From Clostridiales bacterium (GTDB lineage Bacteria > Bacillota > Clostridia > Oscillospirales > Acutalibacteraceae): 22,215 bases of DNA. Below the pieces are notes generated by a model. That model ran no database searches and had not been told where the DNA came from. It worked only from the letters and a program-made list of their open reading frames with translations. A program made the translations under genes and the position numbers. The DNA lies in contig DXXH01000008.1 in the NCBI GenBank assembly GCA_019416395.1, forward strand, positions 29,110-51,324, given 5' to 3'. Position 1 is the stretch's first letter. The number at the start of each line of letters is the position of its first letter. Of the stretch, positions 1 to 7,238 are shown piece by piece.

Positions 1-203
1 TAAAAAAATTAAGTATATAGATTAATTATTTTAATTAACTCGTGTGTTTTTATTATTTTGTCTTAAAACAGGAACATCTAATTGACATAACGCATTTTTC
101 GCCCACCTTGCCACAGAACAAAATTTTCTTCAAATGATGAATCCATAAACTCCCCTTGGTGTTTACAATCTTAGAGAATCTTCCCTACGGCGCTGAAAAA
201 CAC
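1..203. other. AT-rich intergenic end, no gene seen
   Basis: I find no convincing coding region here. The first 60 or so bases are strikingly A/T-rich compared with the GC-rich genes that follow. A TTGACA-like hexamer is present near 83-88 but has no matching -10 box 16-18 bases downstream, so I do not call a promoter. Confidence 0.5.
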
Positions 204-233
204 AAAAAGGCTGCCGCAGGTAATGCGACAGCC
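204..233 (-). terminator. Rho-independent terminator of the Gfo/Idh/MocA operon
   Basis: Read on the minus strand, GGCTG-x-CGCA (233-224) pairs with TGCG-x-CAGCC (218-209) around a five-base loop with one internal mismatch, and is followed by TTTTT. It lies about 30 bases past the stop codon of the oxidoreductase gene ending at 265, the normal place for the end of that operon. Confidence 0.75.
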
Positions 234-264
234 CAATCATTTTATAGAAAATTCAAACCGTAGG

Positions 265-1281
265 TCACTCCAACTCCACCACAGTTCCTTCTCTGGCAGA
301 CTGGTACATGGACAGCATCAATTCCACAGTATCCCGAATTCCAGGAATGTCGTTGGGGAACGGTCTTCCTTCCCGGACACAGCTGTAGAAATCCTCAATG
401 CACAGTCCATGGCTGGCGCCCCAATAGGCTTTCCCTGTGGAGGGAACTTTCGGAGCCGCCAAACTAAACCGTTCCTTTGTGCCATCTTTCCAGGTATAGG
501 CAACCTCTTGTTCTTCCATGCGCAGGGTGGCGTTTTCGCAGACGATTTCCACCAACACAGGGGAATCGGCACAGTGTGCTGTGGTAGCGTAAAACAAGGC
601 GCTGGCGTCCCCGAACTTCAAATAGGCTTCCATGATATCTTCCACTTGAATCACGCCTTTTAAATGATGGTTGGCCATTACTGCTTCCACACAGTTTGCC
701 CGTCCCAGAAATTGAACCAGTAAATCCAAGGTGTGCACAGACTGGTTGATCAGAACTCCGCCCCCTTCTGTATCCAGAGCGCCCCGCCAACCGCTTTCCG
801 TATAGTAAGGAGCTTCCCGGTGCCAAGTGACAAAGGCCCTGGCCCCCAATACCTTCCCCACTTTTCCAGAACGAAGGGTATCTTGAAGCAGCCGTACACT
901 GGGGTTATACCGGTTTTGGAAACACACCCCTACTCGCACAGGGGCCTTTTCCAGCTCTTGAAATTGCGTCCACTGCTCCCAATTGATGACAGGGGGTTTC
1001 TCCGTGAACACATGGATCCCCTGCTCTGCCGCCATCTGAGCCATAGGGGTATGAAGGTAGTGAGGGGTGCAGAGATGGACGGCGTCCAGCCGCTCCTGAT
1101 CCAACATCTTTTCCAAGGAATCGTAGGCTGTGCCGCCAAATTTCCCGGCATAGGACTGAGCACGTTCCGGACGGATATCCGCGCAAGCTACAAGCTCTAC
1201 GCCCTCTAAATGCTGAAGTACCGTCCCATGCACCTGGGCAATGCTGCCGCATCCCACTACGCCAACTCGGAAATCGCCCAT
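265..1281 (-). CDS. Gfo/Idh/MocA family NAD(P)-dependent oxidoreductase
   Basis: 338 aa, the usual length for this family of cytoplasmic dehydrogenases, which oxidise or reduce sugars, inositols and glycosides with NAD(P). The N-terminal Rossmann fold shows VGVVGCGSIAQVH (residues 6-18). The cofactor/catalytic EKPP motif is at 94-97, and the C-terminal domain has GGGVLINQSVHTLDLL with His183 and Asp186 in the expected active-site positions. The ATG follows GAGGGGG at good spacing and sits one base after the TGA of the upstream isomerase gene, so the two are probably translationally coupled. It is the last gene of a three-gene operon with another Gfo/Idh/MocA enzyme and a TIM-barrel isomerase. 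This set suggests oxidation of an unusual sugar, inositol or glycoside. The substrate cannot be read from sequence. Confidence 0.9.
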   Translation of the reverse strand: MGDFRVGVVGCGSIAQVHGTVLQHLEGVELVACADIRPERAQSYAGKFGGTAYDSLEKMLDQERLDAVHLCTPHYLHTPMAQMAAEQGIHVFTEKPPVINWEQWTQFQELEKAPVRVGVCFQNRYNPSVRLLQDTLRSGKVGKVLGARAFVTWHREAPYYTESGWRGALDTEGGGVLINQSVHTLDLLVQFLGRANCVEAVMANHHLKGVIQVEDIMEAYLKFGDASALFYATTAHCADSPVLVEIVCENATLRMEEQEVAYTWKDGTKERFSLAAPKVPSTGKAYWGASHGLCIEDFYSCVREGRPFPNDIPGIRDTVELMLSMYQSAREGTVVELE

Positions 1282-1282
1282 A

Positions 1283-2149
1283 TCACACTGCCCCCTCTTG
1301 GCCTATCTCCTTCAGCATTCCCCGCAGGGAATCCAGCGCCAGCTTCCATGCGCTTTTTCCGTCCAAGGCGTTTTCCCGCTTCCGGGCTTCTTGCTCCAAG
1401 GACGCCAATCCGGCGAAATCGATCAAATGGGGCTCCAAGGACAAAAAGCCCTTCCATCCGCCGCCCAACAAATCCCCCAGGATCTCTTTGACATGACCGT
1501 CACCCTGCCCCACGGGAACCACCTTTTTCTCCCTGGCCAAAGCGTCCTTGATGTGCACATACCCAATATAGGGCTTCAAAAGCTGGTAAGCCGGCAAGGT
1601 CTCCTGTCCCACTTCCACAAAGTTGGCAAAATCAAATACCCCGTGAAAATGGGGGCCGTAAAAGGCGTCCATCAATTCCTTGCAGCGGCATGCCTTATCC
1701 CCATAAATTCCTTTTTCGTTCTCGTGAAGCAATACCGAATCCCAAGACTTGGCTTCTTCCACCATGCGCCCCACACGGTCCATCACTTCTTCCCGGAACT
1801 CCCCGGGGTCCCGATCTTTCGGCAGATAAAAACTGAACATACGCACATAGGGTGCTTCCAATTCTTTCTGGATTTCCAGGGTACGCTTGAGCTTTTCCAA
1901 ATGGGGCGCAAAATCCTCTTTAATGCCGATCTTCCCAATGGGCGAGCCAATGGACGACACCTGGATTCCAGCGCCGTCCAGCTTGCGCTTTACTTCCTTC
2001 ACTTTCTCTGGAGTAAAATCGGACACGTTGACTCCATCTGCCGCCCGAAGTTCCAGATAGGAAAGGCCAAACTCTCCAAGTGTTTCCAGCTGCGTATCAA
2101 ATTCCGGGGCAATCTCATCGGAAAACCCGGAAAGCAAAATCTGTTCCAT
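1283..2149 (-). CDS. Sugar phosphate isomerase/epimerase family protein (TIM barrel)
   Basis: 288 aa, xylose-isomerase-like / AP-endonuclease 2 fold. These cytoplasmic enzymes bind a divalent metal and isomerise, epimerise or eliminate keto-sugars and inosose. Probable metal ligands are seen in order: Glu of LLHENEKG, Asp of VFDFANF, His of YVHIKD and Glu of SLEPHL. The ATG at 2149 follows GAGGAGG with 7 bases of spacing, and this Shine-Dalgarno overlaps the stop of the upstream oxidoreductase (12-base gap). The next gene starts one base after this stop. Lying between two Gfo/Idh/MocA genes, it probably acts on the keto product of one of them, as in inositol or 3-keto-glycoside pathways. Family is secure, substrate unknown. 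Confidence 0.88.
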   Translation of the reverse strand: MEQILLSGFSDEIAPEFDTQLETLGEFGLSYLELRAADGVNVSDFTPEKVKEVKRKLDGAGIQVSSIGSPIGKIGIKEDFAPHLEKLKRTLEIQKELEAPYVRMFSFYLPKDRDPGEFREEVMDRVGRMVEEAKSWDSVLLHENEKGIYGDKACRCKELMDAFYGPHFHGVFDFANFVEVGQETLPAYQLLKPYIGYVHIKDALAREKKVVPVGQGDGHVKEILGDLLGGGWKGFLSLEPHLIDFAGLASLEQEARKRENALDGKSAWKLALDSLRGMLKEIGQEGAV

Positions 2150-2161
2150 TATGTTTCCTCC

Positions 2162-3316
2162 TCAATAGGTTCCTTCCGTGGAAAAAGTCAGGTCCTTCCC
2201 CGTCTTTTTCCGGGAATTCTTCCGCCGCTTATCCAGTTCGGCAAGGAACAAATCCTCGTCAAAGGGAATCTCCACAGGCTGCCCCAGCCAACTGGAAAGA
2301 TGCATGGCATTGGACAAGGTCAGGCCATTGATCCCCTCTTTGCCATCGGCCACCAGGGGAGTCCCATGGAGGATCTTTCCGGCAAAAGCGTTTAACACCC
2401 CCACATGCTGGGAGTTTTCCCCGTCTGTTTCCACCTGGATTTTCTCACAGGGGGGCTTTTCAAACCCATTTTGAGCGGTGGCACAAAACTCCCGCTCGTC
2501 AACACCCAGCTTCCAAAACGTGAGCTGGTCATTTTCGCAGACCAGTTTGCCCCTTGTTCCTGTGACTTCAAACCGGTTGGTGCCAGGGGCGTCTCCTGTG
2601 GTGGTGACAAACACCCCTGTGGCTCCGTTTTGGAATTGCAGGTAGGCGGTCACATCGTCTTCCACCTCGATGTCATGCCACTTTCCCTCTTGGCAGAAAG
2701 CCTGCACCGTTTTGGGAAGCCCGCAAATCCACTGGAGCAAATCCAACTGGTGCGGGCACTGGTTCAACAGCACGCCGCCGCCTTCCCCGTCCCATGTGGC
2801 ACGCCAGTCGCCGGAATCGTAGTAAATCTGGGTGCGGTACCAATCGGTGATGATCCAGTTTACCCGCTTCAATTCCCCCAGCTCCCCGCTTTGGACCATT
2901 TCCCGCATTTTCCGGTACACACAATTGGTGCGCTGGTTAAACATCATGGCGAACACTTTGCCGCTTTTATCGGCAGCCGCATTCATTTCCCGCACCGCTT
3001 TGGTATACACCCCTGCGGGCTTTTCACACATGACATGCAGCCCTGCCTCAAACGCTTCTATGGCCAACACCGGGTGTTGATAATGAGGCGTACAAATATG
3101 TACCGCGTCGCACAAGCCGCTTTTGATCAGGTCACTTCCTTCCTCAAAAATAGCCACGTTTTCGGGTAACGTCTCTTTGGCCCACTGCCGTCTGGACTCC
3201 CGCCGGTCCGCCACTGCCGTGATCACGATTTCCGGGCATTTCCCGTCTAAAATATTCTGGGCGTGGCCGCTTCCCATATTGCCTACGCCGATAATTCCAA
3301 GTCTCACTTGTTCCAA
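2162..3316 (-). CDS. Gfo/Idh/MocA family NAD(P)-dependent oxidoreductase
   Basis: 384 aa, first gene of the operon. The Rossmann motif LGIIGVGNMGSGHAQ is at residues 6-20 and the EKP motif at 98-100. The C-terminal domain has GEGGGVLLNQCPHQLDLL with His189 and Asp192 in the active-site positions. The start is a TTG at 3316, preceded by AAAGGAG at 9 bases; no ATG lies in a sensible place, and the in-frame GTG at 3307 would be 18 bases from that site. It differs clearly from the 338-aa family member two genes downstream, so they are probably two steps or two substrates and not a recent tandem copy. The tail after about residue 360 is Lys/Arg-rich (DKRRKNSRKKTGKD). Substrate unknown. Confidence 0.9.
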   Translation of the reverse strand: MEQVRLGIIGVGNMGSGHAQNILDGKCPEIVITAVADRRESRRQWAKETLPENVAIFEEGSDLIKSGLCDAVHICTPHYQHPVLAIEAFEAGLHVMCEKPAGVYTKAVREMNAAADKSGKVFAMMFNQRTNCVYRKMREMVQSGELGELKRVNWIITDWYRTQIYYDSGDWRATWDGEGGGVLLNQCPHQLDLLQWICGLPKTVQAFCQEGKWHDIEVEDDVTAYLQFQNGATGVFVTTTGDAPGTNRFEVTGTRGKLVCENDQLTFWKLGVDEREFCATAQNGFEKPPCEKIQVETDGENSQHVGVLNAFAGKILHGTPLVADGKEGINGLTLSNAMHLSSWLGQPVEIPFDEDLFLAELDKRRKNSRKKTGKDLTFSTEGTY

Positions 3317-3358
3317 TGTTGTTGACTCCTTTCCGTCACAGTTTGATTGTTCCAGCCG

Positions 3359-3386
3359 AATCTAAAATGGTTCCCAGGGAAAACAA
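3359..3386 (-). promoter_or_regulatory. Possible promoter of the Gfo/Idh/MocA operon with palindrome in the spacer
   Basis: On the minus strand TTGTTT (3386-3381) and TAGATT (3364-3359) are 16 bases apart, about 40 bases before the TTG start. The match to consensus is modest. The spacer holds TTCCC-T-GGGAA (3371-3381), an exact inverted repeat that could be an operator. Confidence 0.4.
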
Positions 3387-3436
3387 AATTCTCTTCCCCA
3401 ACGGGCAAAACCACACACCAAACACTCCGCCTATGG

Positions 3437-3456
3437 AAAAAATCCACCATTGGATT
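3437..3456 (-). terminator. Rho-independent terminator after the small membrane protein gene
   Basis: On the minus strand AATCCA (3456-3451) pairs with TGGATT (3446-3441) around a four-base loop and continues into a run of T. It separates the isomerase/membrane-protein unit from the oxidoreductase operon downstream. The stem is short and AT-rich, so efficiency is uncertain. The rest of 3387-3567 shows no gene. Confidence 0.5.
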
Positions 3457-3567
3457 ACCCGGTCCACTGTCGGGAGTCTTTTTCCAACCCCAGCTAGCAC
3501 CCAGCAAAGAACTTTAATAGCTTCAATCCATTGGCGAAGCGGAATTTTATCCTCTCACTTTTCCGGG

Positions 3568-3924
3568 CTACCGGTCCCAAGGCAGCCTGACCGGTGTTTG
3601 GGAAATAGGAAAATACCCCACCAGCCACACCAGCAAAACAACGATGCCCACACTGACAGCAAATGCTGTCCATTTCAACCATTTGGCAGGGCACACTTTC
3701 TCTAAGGCAGCCAGAAATTTTCCCAGTACCACCAGATTGACCGCAAAAGTCAAGATGCGAATTGGGTGATTCCAAAAAGACAGATTCACGCAGCTCAACC
3801 CGTAATTGACCAGGATATACAAGCCGCATTCCCCACAGATATCCAAAGCCACGTTCCAGGCTTTTCGAGAACCTTTCCCGGGAAGTTTCGGATCCATTTT
3901 CTCTGTGTTTTCCAAAACGTCCAT
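3568..3924 (-). CDS. Small membrane protein of unknown function
   Basis: 118 aa, not recognised. The N-terminus (1-22) is polar and charged. Three hydrophobic stretches follow at about 28-49, 56-74 and 84-105, then a short polar tail ending PVRLPWDR. Cysteines occur at 30, 33, 45 and 78, the first two as CGEC inside or next to the first membrane segment. The ATG has a GGGGGGGAG Shine-Dalgarno close upstream, and the gene lies 20 bases after the stop of the isomerase/epimerase gene, so the two are probably one transcript ending at the hairpin 3437-3456. A role in the same sugar pathway is only a guess. It could also be an unrelated integral membrane protein. Confidence 0.7.
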   Translation of the reverse strand: MDVLENTEKMDPKLPGKGSRKAWNVALDICGECGLYILVNYGLSCVNLSFWNHPIRILTFAVNLVVLGKFLAALEKVCPAKWLKWTAFAVSVGIVVLLVWLVGYFPISQTPVRLPWDR

Positions 3925-3944
3925 CTGTCTCCCCCCCGAAAGTC

Positions 3945-4706
3945 TTATTCGTACCCTAGACGATGCAGGTTTTCATAGCTGGTTTTCAAGCAGTCAAAGG
4001 GACTGCCCTGGCAAATATCCTGCTCCACCAGCAGGTATTTGGTTTTTCCTGTTTTCTCCAGGGTGGCCAGAATTTTTTCAAAATCTAGATTGCCTTCCAT
4101 CACCGGCGCCATAATGGGTTCCATGCCCCGCACTGCCATATCCTTCAGATGGACACAGGGGATCCGGTTCGCCAGTTTCTCTATCCAGGCGCACACGTCC
4201 CCGCCCCCCATCTGCACCCAGTAAGTGTCCAGGGTAAAGCCCATCTCTTGGGGCGTGAAGCTTTCCATCAGCGTTTCCAGGATCAGCTTGCCGTTGAATT
4301 TCTGGAACTCCAGATTGTGGTTATGATACATGAGCAGCTTCCCCGCCGCAGCAATCTTTTTGGCGGGCTCTTTATAATCCTCTGCAAAATGCCAAAGCCA
4401 TTCCGGCGTCCGGTATTTCCCAGGCATCATGCCAATGCCGATGTAATCACACCCCATAATGTCGTGTTCCCGAATCACCGCTTCCGTGTCGTTTAAAATC
4501 CGGTTGGGATCGGTGTGGGTTAGGACGATCTTCAAACCATGTTTCTCGCAAAGCTCCCGCACCGTTTCAGCCGGGATCGGTCCAATGGCTGAAATCTGCA
4601 CGGTCTTATATCCCATGCTTGCCACTTGCCCCAGGGAGTAATCCAGATCTTTGGCCGTCTGGGTATAATCCCGCAAAGTGAATAGCTGAGCGCCCAACTG
4701 CATCAT
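3945..4706 (-). CDS. Sugar phosphate isomerase/epimerase family protein (TIM barrel)
   Basis: 253 aa from the start chosen here. It is a xylose-isomerase-like TIM barrel, a family that isomerises or epimerises sugars and inosose with a bound metal. Likely ligands and catalytic residues are YHNHNLEF, the Asp of FTLDTYW, the His of CVHLKD and the Glu of LLVEQD. The frame is open for 16 more codons upstream to 4754, but the ATG at 4706 has GGGAGG about 7 bases ahead and 4754 lies at the predicted transcription start, so the shorter form is preferred. It begins MMQLGAQLFTLRD, a common beginning in this family. It is distinct from the other TIM-barrel enzyme in the window. It shares a transcript with the small membrane protein and diverges from the zinc dehydrogenase. 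Confidence 0.87.
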   Translation of the reverse strand: MMQLGAQLFTLRDYTQTAKDLDYSLGQVASMGYKTVQISAIGPIPAETVRELCEKHGLKIVLTHTDPNRILNDTEAVIREHDIMGCDYIGIGMMPGKYRTPEWLWHFAEDYKEPAKKIAAAGKLLMYHNHNLEFQKFNGKLILETLMESFTPQEMGFTLDTYWVQMGGGDVCAWIEKLANRIPCVHLKDMAVRGMEPIMAPVMEGNLDFEKILATLEKTGKTKYLLVEQDICQGSPFDCLKTSYENLHRLGYE

Positions 4707-4725
4707 ACTTTCTACCTCCCAAAAG

Positions 4726-4740
4726 CACCCAAAAAGGGTG
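4726..4740 (-). promoter_or_regulatory. Leader hairpin or operator before the isomerase gene
   Basis: A perfect inverted repeat, CACCC-N5-GGGTG, lies in the predicted 5' leader just before the Shine-Dalgarno of the isomerase gene. It could be an mRNA hairpin or a protein-binding dyad; sequence alone cannot decide. Confidence 0.35.
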
Positions 4741-4756
4741 AAATCTATCCTCACTC

Positions 4757-4765
4757 AGTATAGCA
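4757..4765 (-). promoter_or_regulatory. Extended -10 promoter of the isomerase gene
   Basis: On the minus strand the sequence reads TGC-TATACT, an extended -10 element matching TATAAT at five of six positions. The -35 region is poor. Start of transcription would be near 4750, 44 bases before the chosen ATG. Confidence 0.5.
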
Positions 4766-4897
4766 TTTTCCCCGAAAAAAGCCAGAGGGGAATTTTACTT
4801 TTCCACAAAAATACCAGCAAGACTTCTTTTCCTTTGATTTCACATGGAAAACTTTTTATAGGAACGCCGGTAAATCCTTTTCTTTTTTCTAATCTTA

Positions 4898-4919
4898 TGG
4901 TATAATTTCTCCAGAAATT
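4898..4919 (+). promoter_or_regulatory. Promoter of the zinc dehydrogenase gene with overlapping dyad
   Basis: TGG-TATAAT (4898-4906) is an extended -10 box with consensus core and a weak -35. A perfect inverted repeat AATTTCT-CC-AGAAATT (4904-4919) overlaps the -10 and the predicted start. This is a good place for a repressor, possibly the RpiR-family protein encoded just beyond. Confidence 0.55.
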
Positions 4920-4941
4920 TCGATGATAAGGAGAGATTTTT

Positions 4942-5967
4942 GTGCTACAACAAGTCATGACTGCCCCAGGCGTCATTGAGTTTCGGGAAATCCCTACGCC
5001 GGAAGCCGGACCTGGCCAAGCGTTGGTGAAAATTGAGAAAATCGGCATCTGCGGCTCGGATATACACGTTTACCACGGGGAACACCCCTTTACCAAGTAC
5101 CCCATCACCCAGGGACATGAGGTTTCCGGGGAAATCGCCGCTTTAGGTGAAGGAGTGACCGGGTTTACCGTAGGCCAGAAAGTCACCATTCAGCCCCAGG
5201 TGGTTTGCGGGAAATGCTGGCCCTGCCGCCACGGGAAATACAATCTCTGCGAGGAACTGAAAGTCATGGGCTTCCAAACTACAGGGGTGGCTTCCCGGTA
5301 CTTTGCTGTGGACGCGTCAAAATTGACCCCTCTGCCGGATTCCATGAGCTTTGACGAAGGCGCCATGATCGAGCCCCTGGCGGTGGCAGTCCATGCGGTA
5401 CGGCGGGCGGGCGATGTCACCGGCAAGGATATCTGCGTGCTGGGAGCCGGCCCCATTGGCATCTTGGTGGCCCAGGTGGCCAAAGGTCTGGGCGCCCGGA
5501 AAGTGATGGTCACTGACGTGAGCCAGATCCGCCTGGAAAAAGCCAAGGAATGCGGCGCGGATCTGTGCGTCAACACCCGGGAAAAGGATTTTGGCCAGGA
5601 ATTTGTAGCCTGCTTTGGTCCGGACAAGGCGGACGTGATCTATGACTGCGCCGGAAACAACGTGACCATGGGTCAGGCGATTCAATATGCCCGAAAGGGA
5701 AGCACCATCATTCTGGTGGCGGTGTTCGCCACACGGGGGGATATCGATCTGGCCGTACTTAACGATCACGAACTGGATTTGAACACCTCGATGATGTACC
5801 GGGACGAGGACTACCGGAAAGCCATTGAGCTGGTAGAAGAAGGAAAAGTCCATTTGAAACCTTTGATTTCCAAGCACTTTGCCTTCCAAGACTATTTGGC
5901 AGCCTATCAGTACATCGACGCCAACCGGGAAACCACCATGAAAGTGATCATCAACGTACAGGAATAA
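4942..5967 (+). CDS. Zinc-dependent medium-chain alcohol/polyol dehydrogenase
   Basis: 341 aa, typical length of sorbitol/threonine-dehydrogenase-like enzymes that oxidise a secondary alcohol of a polyol or sugar acid with NAD(P). Catalytic zinc ligands appear as Cys37 in GICGSD, His59-Glu60 in QGHEVSGE and Glu144 in IEPLAVAV. The structural zinc lobe has Cys89, 92, 95 and 103 (VCGKCWPCRHGKYNLC). The dinucleotide-binding motif is GAGPIG (168-173). The start is a GTG at 4942 with AAGGAG 8 bases upstream; a later ATG (codon 6) lacks such a site. The gene is alone on the plus strand between the divergent isomerase and the convergent RpiR regulator, and ends at a shared terminator. It likely belongs to the same sugar or inositol route. 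Exact substrate unknown. Confidence 0.88.
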   Translation: MLQQVMTAPGVIEFREIPTPEAGPGQALVKIEKIGICGSDIHVYHGEHPFTKYPITQGHEVSGEIAALGEGVTGFTVGQKVTIQPQVVCGKCWPCRHGKYNLCEELKVMGFQTTGVASRYFAVDASKLTPLPDSMSFDEGAMIEPLAVAVHAVRRAGDVTGKDICVLGAGPIGILVAQVAKGLGARKVMVTDVSQIRLEKAKECGADLCVNTREKDFGQEFVACFGPDKADVIYDCAGNNVTMGQAIQYARKGSTIILVAVFATRGDIDLAVLNDHELDLNTSMMYRDEDYRKAIELVEEGKVHLKPLISKHFAFQDYLAAYQYIDANRETTMKVIINVQE

Positions 5968-5970
5968 ATG

Positions 5971-6010
5971 AAAAACCACCTACGCGTCCAAACGCACAGG
6001 TGGTTTTTTT
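5971..6010. terminator. Bidirectional terminator between convergent genes
   Basis: AAAAACCACCT (5971-5981) pairs with AGGTGGTTTTT (5998 on). An inner stem GCGT/ACGC and a CCAA loop lie between the arms, and there is a T run on each strand. It serves the zinc dehydrogenase (plus) and the regulator (minus), whose TAA stop lies inside the T run. Confidence 0.85.
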
Positions 6011-6842
6011 ATCCTTCCTCGCTGGTCCTAAGTTCCGCTAGCGCTTCCATAGTGCGCTGATACCGTTCCCTGTTGAAAAACTCATCGTTGCTCAAATAGT
6101 AGGCAAAAAACAAGTCCATCATCACCAGCACCGGAAACTGAGGGGAAATCTGCAAACCGGCGGACAAATATTTCTCCGTGGCTACCAGCAGCACTTCATC
6201 GGCGATCTGTTTCATCTCCGGGTCACGGTTTGCGGTCATCAGTACCACTTTTGCTCCACGCCGCCTGGCTTCCTTGGCACCCCACAGCACTTCCCGGGTA
6301 GCTCCCGACAGGCTGATGGCCACCACAGTCACACTTTCGTCCACCAGCACTGCATTCATACGGATCATGTGGGTATCGGTAATGGATTCCACGATCAAGC
6401 CTGTACGCATCAGCCGCAGGCTCAGCTCCCGGGCGGCAAATCCCGAGCTTCCCATTCCGTACACGTACACCCGCCGGCTGTTGGAAAACATCTGGGACAC
6501 CCGGCGCATCTGACCCTCGTCCACAAGCCGGTAGCTGCTGTCCAGCAAATCCTGGTAGCGGGCCAAAACCTCTTTGGTCACCTGGCTGAAACTGGGATAA
6601 GGTCCTTCCTCGTTAAATGGGCGCTGGTATTCGTAGATAAACTCCCGATAGCCTTTATATCCGCACTTCTGGGCAAACCGGGACAGGGACGCTTCCGACA
6701 CGTACAGCTTTGCCGCCACCGCTTTGGAAGAAAAATCCCCCTTTTCCCGGTTTTGCAAAAAGAAATCAGCGGCCGCCTGCTCCGCTGAAGTCAGCTTGGG
6801 ATAAGCGTTTTTGATCGCTGAGAAAACTTTGCTGTGTTCCAT
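6009..6842 (-). CDS. MurR/RpiR family transcriptional regulator
   Basis: 277 aa. Residues 1-76 form the RpiR-type helix-turn-helix domain, with the recognition region around AAKLYVSEASLSRFAQKCGYKGYREF. Residues about 105-240 form an SIS domain, the phosphosugar-binding fold (VYVYGMGSSGFAARELSLRL; VVAISLSGATREVL). Members repress or activate sugar catabolic genes in response to a sugar phosphate. The frame is open to 6938, but the ATG at 6842 has GGGGAG at 8 bases and the predicted transcription start is near 6902, which rules out the longer form. Its position, convergent with the zinc dehydrogenase and near the isomerases, makes it the likely local regulator. Candidate sites are the dyads at 4904-4919 and 6924-6936. 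Confidence 0.9.
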   Translation of the reverse strand: MEHSKVFSAIKNAYPKLTSAEQAAADFFLQNREKGDFSSKAVAAKLYVSEASLSRFAQKCGYKGYREFIYEYQRPFNEEGPYPSFSQVTKEVLARYQDLLDSSYRLVDEGQMRRVSQMFSNSRRVYVYGMGSSGFAARELSLRLMRTGLIVESITDTHMIRMNAVLVDESVTVVAISLSGATREVLWGAKEARRRGAKVVLMTANRDPEMKQIADEVLLVATEKYLSAGLQISPQFPVLVMMDLFFAYYLSNDEFFNRERYQRTMEALAELRTSEEG

Positions 6843-6909
6843 ATGCTCACTCCCCTGGTCTATTCCCGCCGCAAACTGGCGGTCCTTCCCCACGACCCTC
6901 TTTTCTGTC

Positions 6910-6938
6910 ATTATACAAAATCGGACCGAAACGGTCAA
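6910..6938 (-). promoter_or_regulatory. Promoter of the RpiR-family gene with dyad at -35
   Basis: On the minus strand TTGACC (6938-6933) and TATAAT (6915-6910) are 17 bases apart, close to ideal. A perfect dyad GACCG-AAA-CGGTC (6924-6936 on the plus strand) overlaps the -35 box and could serve autoregulation. Confidence 0.75.
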
Positions 6939-6945
6939 GGAAATC

Positions 6946-6978
6946 TAAAAACGCGCCGGTGGAAAAAATCCGGCGCGT
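6946..6978 (-). terminator. Terminator of the feo operon
   Basis: On the minus strand ACGCGCCGG (6978-6970) pairs perfectly over 9 bases with CCGGCGCGT (6959-6951) and is followed by TTTTT. It lies about 40 bases after the Cys-rich gene and just before the RpiR promoter. Confidence 0.85.
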
Positions 6979-7020
6979 TTCAGAGAGAGAATTCACTTGG
7001 TAAAATCTACTTAGAAAAAG

Positions 7021-7197
7021 TTATTGCTGTGTGTTCTTGGTCACCGTCACCCCGCAAGAATGGCACCCGCTACAGCCACAGCACCCGCTGCAACTGCCGC
7101 ACCCAGATTTGTGGTGCCTGCGGTTGTAGATGCCCTTTCCGATAATGGCGAAAAATAACGCTCCTATGATAATGGTTCCGATAATGGTTGGGATCAT
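7021..7197 (-). CDS. FeoB-associated Cys-rich membrane protein
   Basis: 58 aa from the ATG at 7197. A hydrophobic helix (about 2-22) is followed by a basic hinge NRRHHK and a cluster of seven cysteines at 33-48 (GCGSCSGCCGCSGCHSC), then a polar tail. This matches the small FeoB-associated Cys-rich proteins of Firmicutes; the cysteines probably handle iron at the cytoplasmic face, though the family's role is unproven. An in-frame GTG at 7242 overlaps the feoB stop (GTGA) and would add 15 residues, but has no good ribosome-binding site. The ATG at 7197 has AAAGGCGG at 8 bases. It is the last gene of the feo operon. Confidence 0.82.
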   Translation of the reverse strand: MIPTIIGTIIIGALFFAIIGKGIYNRRHHKSGCGSCSGCCGCSGCHSCGVTVTKNTQQ

Positions 7198-7238
7198 CTT
7201 TCCCACCGCCTTTCTTCTTATTTCTCCAAAGTGATTTT

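Noticed and set aside
6843..6938. Longer N-terminus for the RpiR-family regulator
   Set aside because: The extra 32 codons lie over the promoter (-10 at 6910-6915), lack a ribosome site and do not resemble the family.
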